From assembly GCA_947846985.1 (NCBI GenBank), contig CANTUZ010000002.1, forward strand, positions 13,437,587-13,501,586: DNA of 64,000 bases. Direction: 5' to 3'. The translations under genes and the position numbers were made by a program. This document shows, one piece after another, positions 61,961 through 64,000 of the stretch; positions within the stretch are counted from its first letter, which is position 1; the number at the start of each line of letters is the position of its first letter. This DNA comes from Fratercula arctica. Lineage: Eukaryota; Chordata; Aves; Charadriiformes; Alcidae. Under the pieces are notes generated by a model. The model saw nothing but the letters and a program-made list of their open reading frames with translations. It searched no databases and was not told where the DNA came from.

Positions 61961-64000
61961 CCCAACCAGTTTCTCAAACAATTTTCTCTTTTTGATATAT
62001 TCTACATTCTGAAGGGAGCTAATTGGAAAATATAATTCCCTTTTCTTCATACATGCACATACTTAATTTCAGCCTTGCTTGCAAAATTTCATTTTGAAAT
62101 TCTCATTCTGTGCAAGGCTCATGATCCCTTTTGTATGCTATATTTCCAGCCCGGTGAATTTTAAATTCTCTGTTCACAGTGGCAGAACAGCAATGGGATG
62201 ATTCTAACATGCCCTTTCCTGTTTTCCTTTTTTCCTTCTTACTAACAAAGCAATAGTTTATGAGTACGATATATTTCTGAGAAGTCAGAGCTATTGATTT
62301 GAATTCCTTCAGTAAAAGGTGAGACGTGAATATAAAAGAGCTCAGGGCTGTAAATGTTGAAAGAACAAAGAATGCCTCCGATATCCCTGAGTGAAAAGTT
62401 CATTTCTGTTCTAGACTCTGGTGCACCAGGAAGTAAAATGTGAAGCTCTGAAAAAAATCACTACCATCTGTTTGTAAGGCAGCACTGAATATGATTCCTG
62501 CTGCTCTGTTGCTATTTGTTCACAAACTGGAGCCAGCCCTGCAGTGATGTCTAACTTGTGATTTCTGTGTCCTGTTGGATTCTCTGCTGCAGTAGGAATA
62601 GACAATGCTGGAAACTGTCAACTGCAAATGTATGTGTCATGATTAAAATCTTGAAAGGAGGATTTCTTATGAAAACAGGATTGTTTGCTTTTTTTTTGTG
62701 ATGGTGAGTGGAAACAGTTGACTTCATGACCCCTTTAAGATGGTTGACAAATGAATAGGAAAACCTGCCAAGTCCTTGTGAAAACAATGTCTTTCTAGGC
62801 ATCCTTTTAAATGTACTGTCACCAACCACAAATATAAGCAGAGCAAACTGACAGCATTCCTGGGTGTGCCCACATACCCGCTGTACCCTGTGTGACCTCC
62901 CAGGATCAACCACAAACCCACAGCAGCTTCCCTCCCCCATTGCAAAAACTACTGTTGTAACATTTTAGCAAAAATATAACAATTCTCAGTGCTCGACCTT
63001 GTTTAAAAGTGAAAACTGATTTCACTCATTCACACACTCTAATACCCCTATGCCCTCACCAGCAGGAAGGCACACGTGTCCTCAAGGTCTGTCCAGACCT
63101 CAGTCAGCAGGATGTGCGCCCCAGTGTTGTGGTCAGATTCCTTATGAGACACAGACCACACAGGACTCCAGTTAACTGGACCTCATCATGTCTTCTGCCC
63201 TCTTCTTTGGTTGGAGTCCATGTGCTTGCTGTTTTGGATATGCCTTTCCTGTACACTTCAGAAGCTGACTGCAAACCCTCATATTTCTGTTACGGTTTTC
63301 TAAATCACTGCCCTTAGTGATCCACTACACTGTAGTCAGAGAGTCATGCTCTCGCTATTGCAAAAGGGGGGAAAGGGAAGAAAAGGAGAAGAGAAGCTTG
63401 TAGAAGCCCGTTTGGAGTCTTCAAACGTATCTATTCTAAATTCAGTGAAGAATTTGATCCAAACAAACCCCGAGTTAAGTTGTAGCACCCATTGATAGCG
63501 TCCAGCTGTGTTTTCAAAATTCTCATTCTCCAAATGTCTTTCTCACAAATACTGTCGTTAAATTCATGGCCGTTTCAGCTTACTGACATTTACAGTACTA
63601 ACTGAGTACTTGGGAAATAAGATTTGGGTAGACATCCTGTGTGTCCTTGGTCACATTGCTTATGGCTAATCCTTTTTATGCCAAGCAGCAACACCCATTC
63701 CTTTTCCCTAAGAAATATTTCTGAATATTTGGGCCTTAATTTTGCTCTTCCAAACTGCAATAAATGAAATGGGAATAGAAAAAGGTGTTTGTCTAGTGAA
63801 GGTACTTTGAAGACAAATTCAGGCAAGAGGGAAATATTCACATACTGTAAGCTACTAAGAAATAGAAGTGATTTGCTTAAATCTGACATATACTTAGGTA
63901 GACTTGTCAAAATTGACCTACTGGAAATATTTCCTTTATCTGTTTATAATTCAACAGATGTTCTCTGCTGGTCTCATTCTGTCTTTATAGTTCTTTATAA
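61961..64000. other. Non-coding DNA without a recognised gene
   Basis: An ATG-initiated minus frame of 129 codons lies at 62551-62940 (His/Lys-rich middle HHHKKK, no recognised domain) and overlaps another minus-strand frame of 73 codons. A plus frame of 102 codons lies at 63009-63317 and a minus frame of 106 codons at 63590-63910. These sizes fit chance. No repeat family is recognised here. Confidence 0.5.

Noticed and set aside
62551..62940. 129-codon minus-strand frame with ATG start
   Set aside because: No recognised domain, overlapped by another frame on the same strand, no splice or promoter context; several frames of this size are expected by chance.

Overview
The window looks like non-coding (intergenic or intronic) DNA from a bird or a close archosaur relative. 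The evidence is the set of CR1 non-LTR retrotransposon fragments. These include several with the typical avian CR1 3' end, in which the ORF2 C-terminus is followed by a short 3' UTR and the terminal ATTCTATG-type octamer repeat. Base composition is AT-rich with few CpGs, which is usual for an avian macrochromosome gene desert. No protein-coding host gene, rRNA or tRNA gene, or CRISPR array can be supported. Nearly all open frames are short, several lack an ATG, and none matches a family I recognise except the CR1 reverse transcriptase.

Layout. Positions 1-1500 hold two adjacent plus-strand CR1 ORF2 pieces, both from the endonuclease-to-reverse-transcriptase part of the element. A minus-strand CR1 3' end lies at 5474-6110. 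A much older CR1-like 3' region lies at 7533-8044, minus strand. Another minus-strand ORF2 internal piece is at 13200-13720. A second old CR1-like 3' region is at 22870-23400, with a weaker relative near 28785-28900. A 38-bp isolated CR1 tail is at 30442-30479. A short minus-strand CR1 3' end is at 57758-57911, and the best preserved copy, plus strand, is at 61288-61796. Between these the sequence is unique AT-rich DNA with homopolymer tracts, microsatellites, a few alternating purine-pyrimidine stretches and some perfect palindromes.

The most interesting non-repeat segment is 57600-57760. There a GC-rich island carries an E-box, a CCAAT box, a GC box, two ETS sites and a YY1-type site within 150 bp, directly beside a CR1 insertion and 300 bp before a strong G-quadruplex candidate. 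It resembles a small housekeeping-type promoter, possibly of a non-coding RNA or an alternative first exon. Four splice-site-bounded open segments (1726-1794, 20488-20558, 54896-54952 on plus; 55692-55782 on minus) are noted as possible exons, but pseudo-exons of this quality are expected by chance. I found no new multi-gene biological system here.
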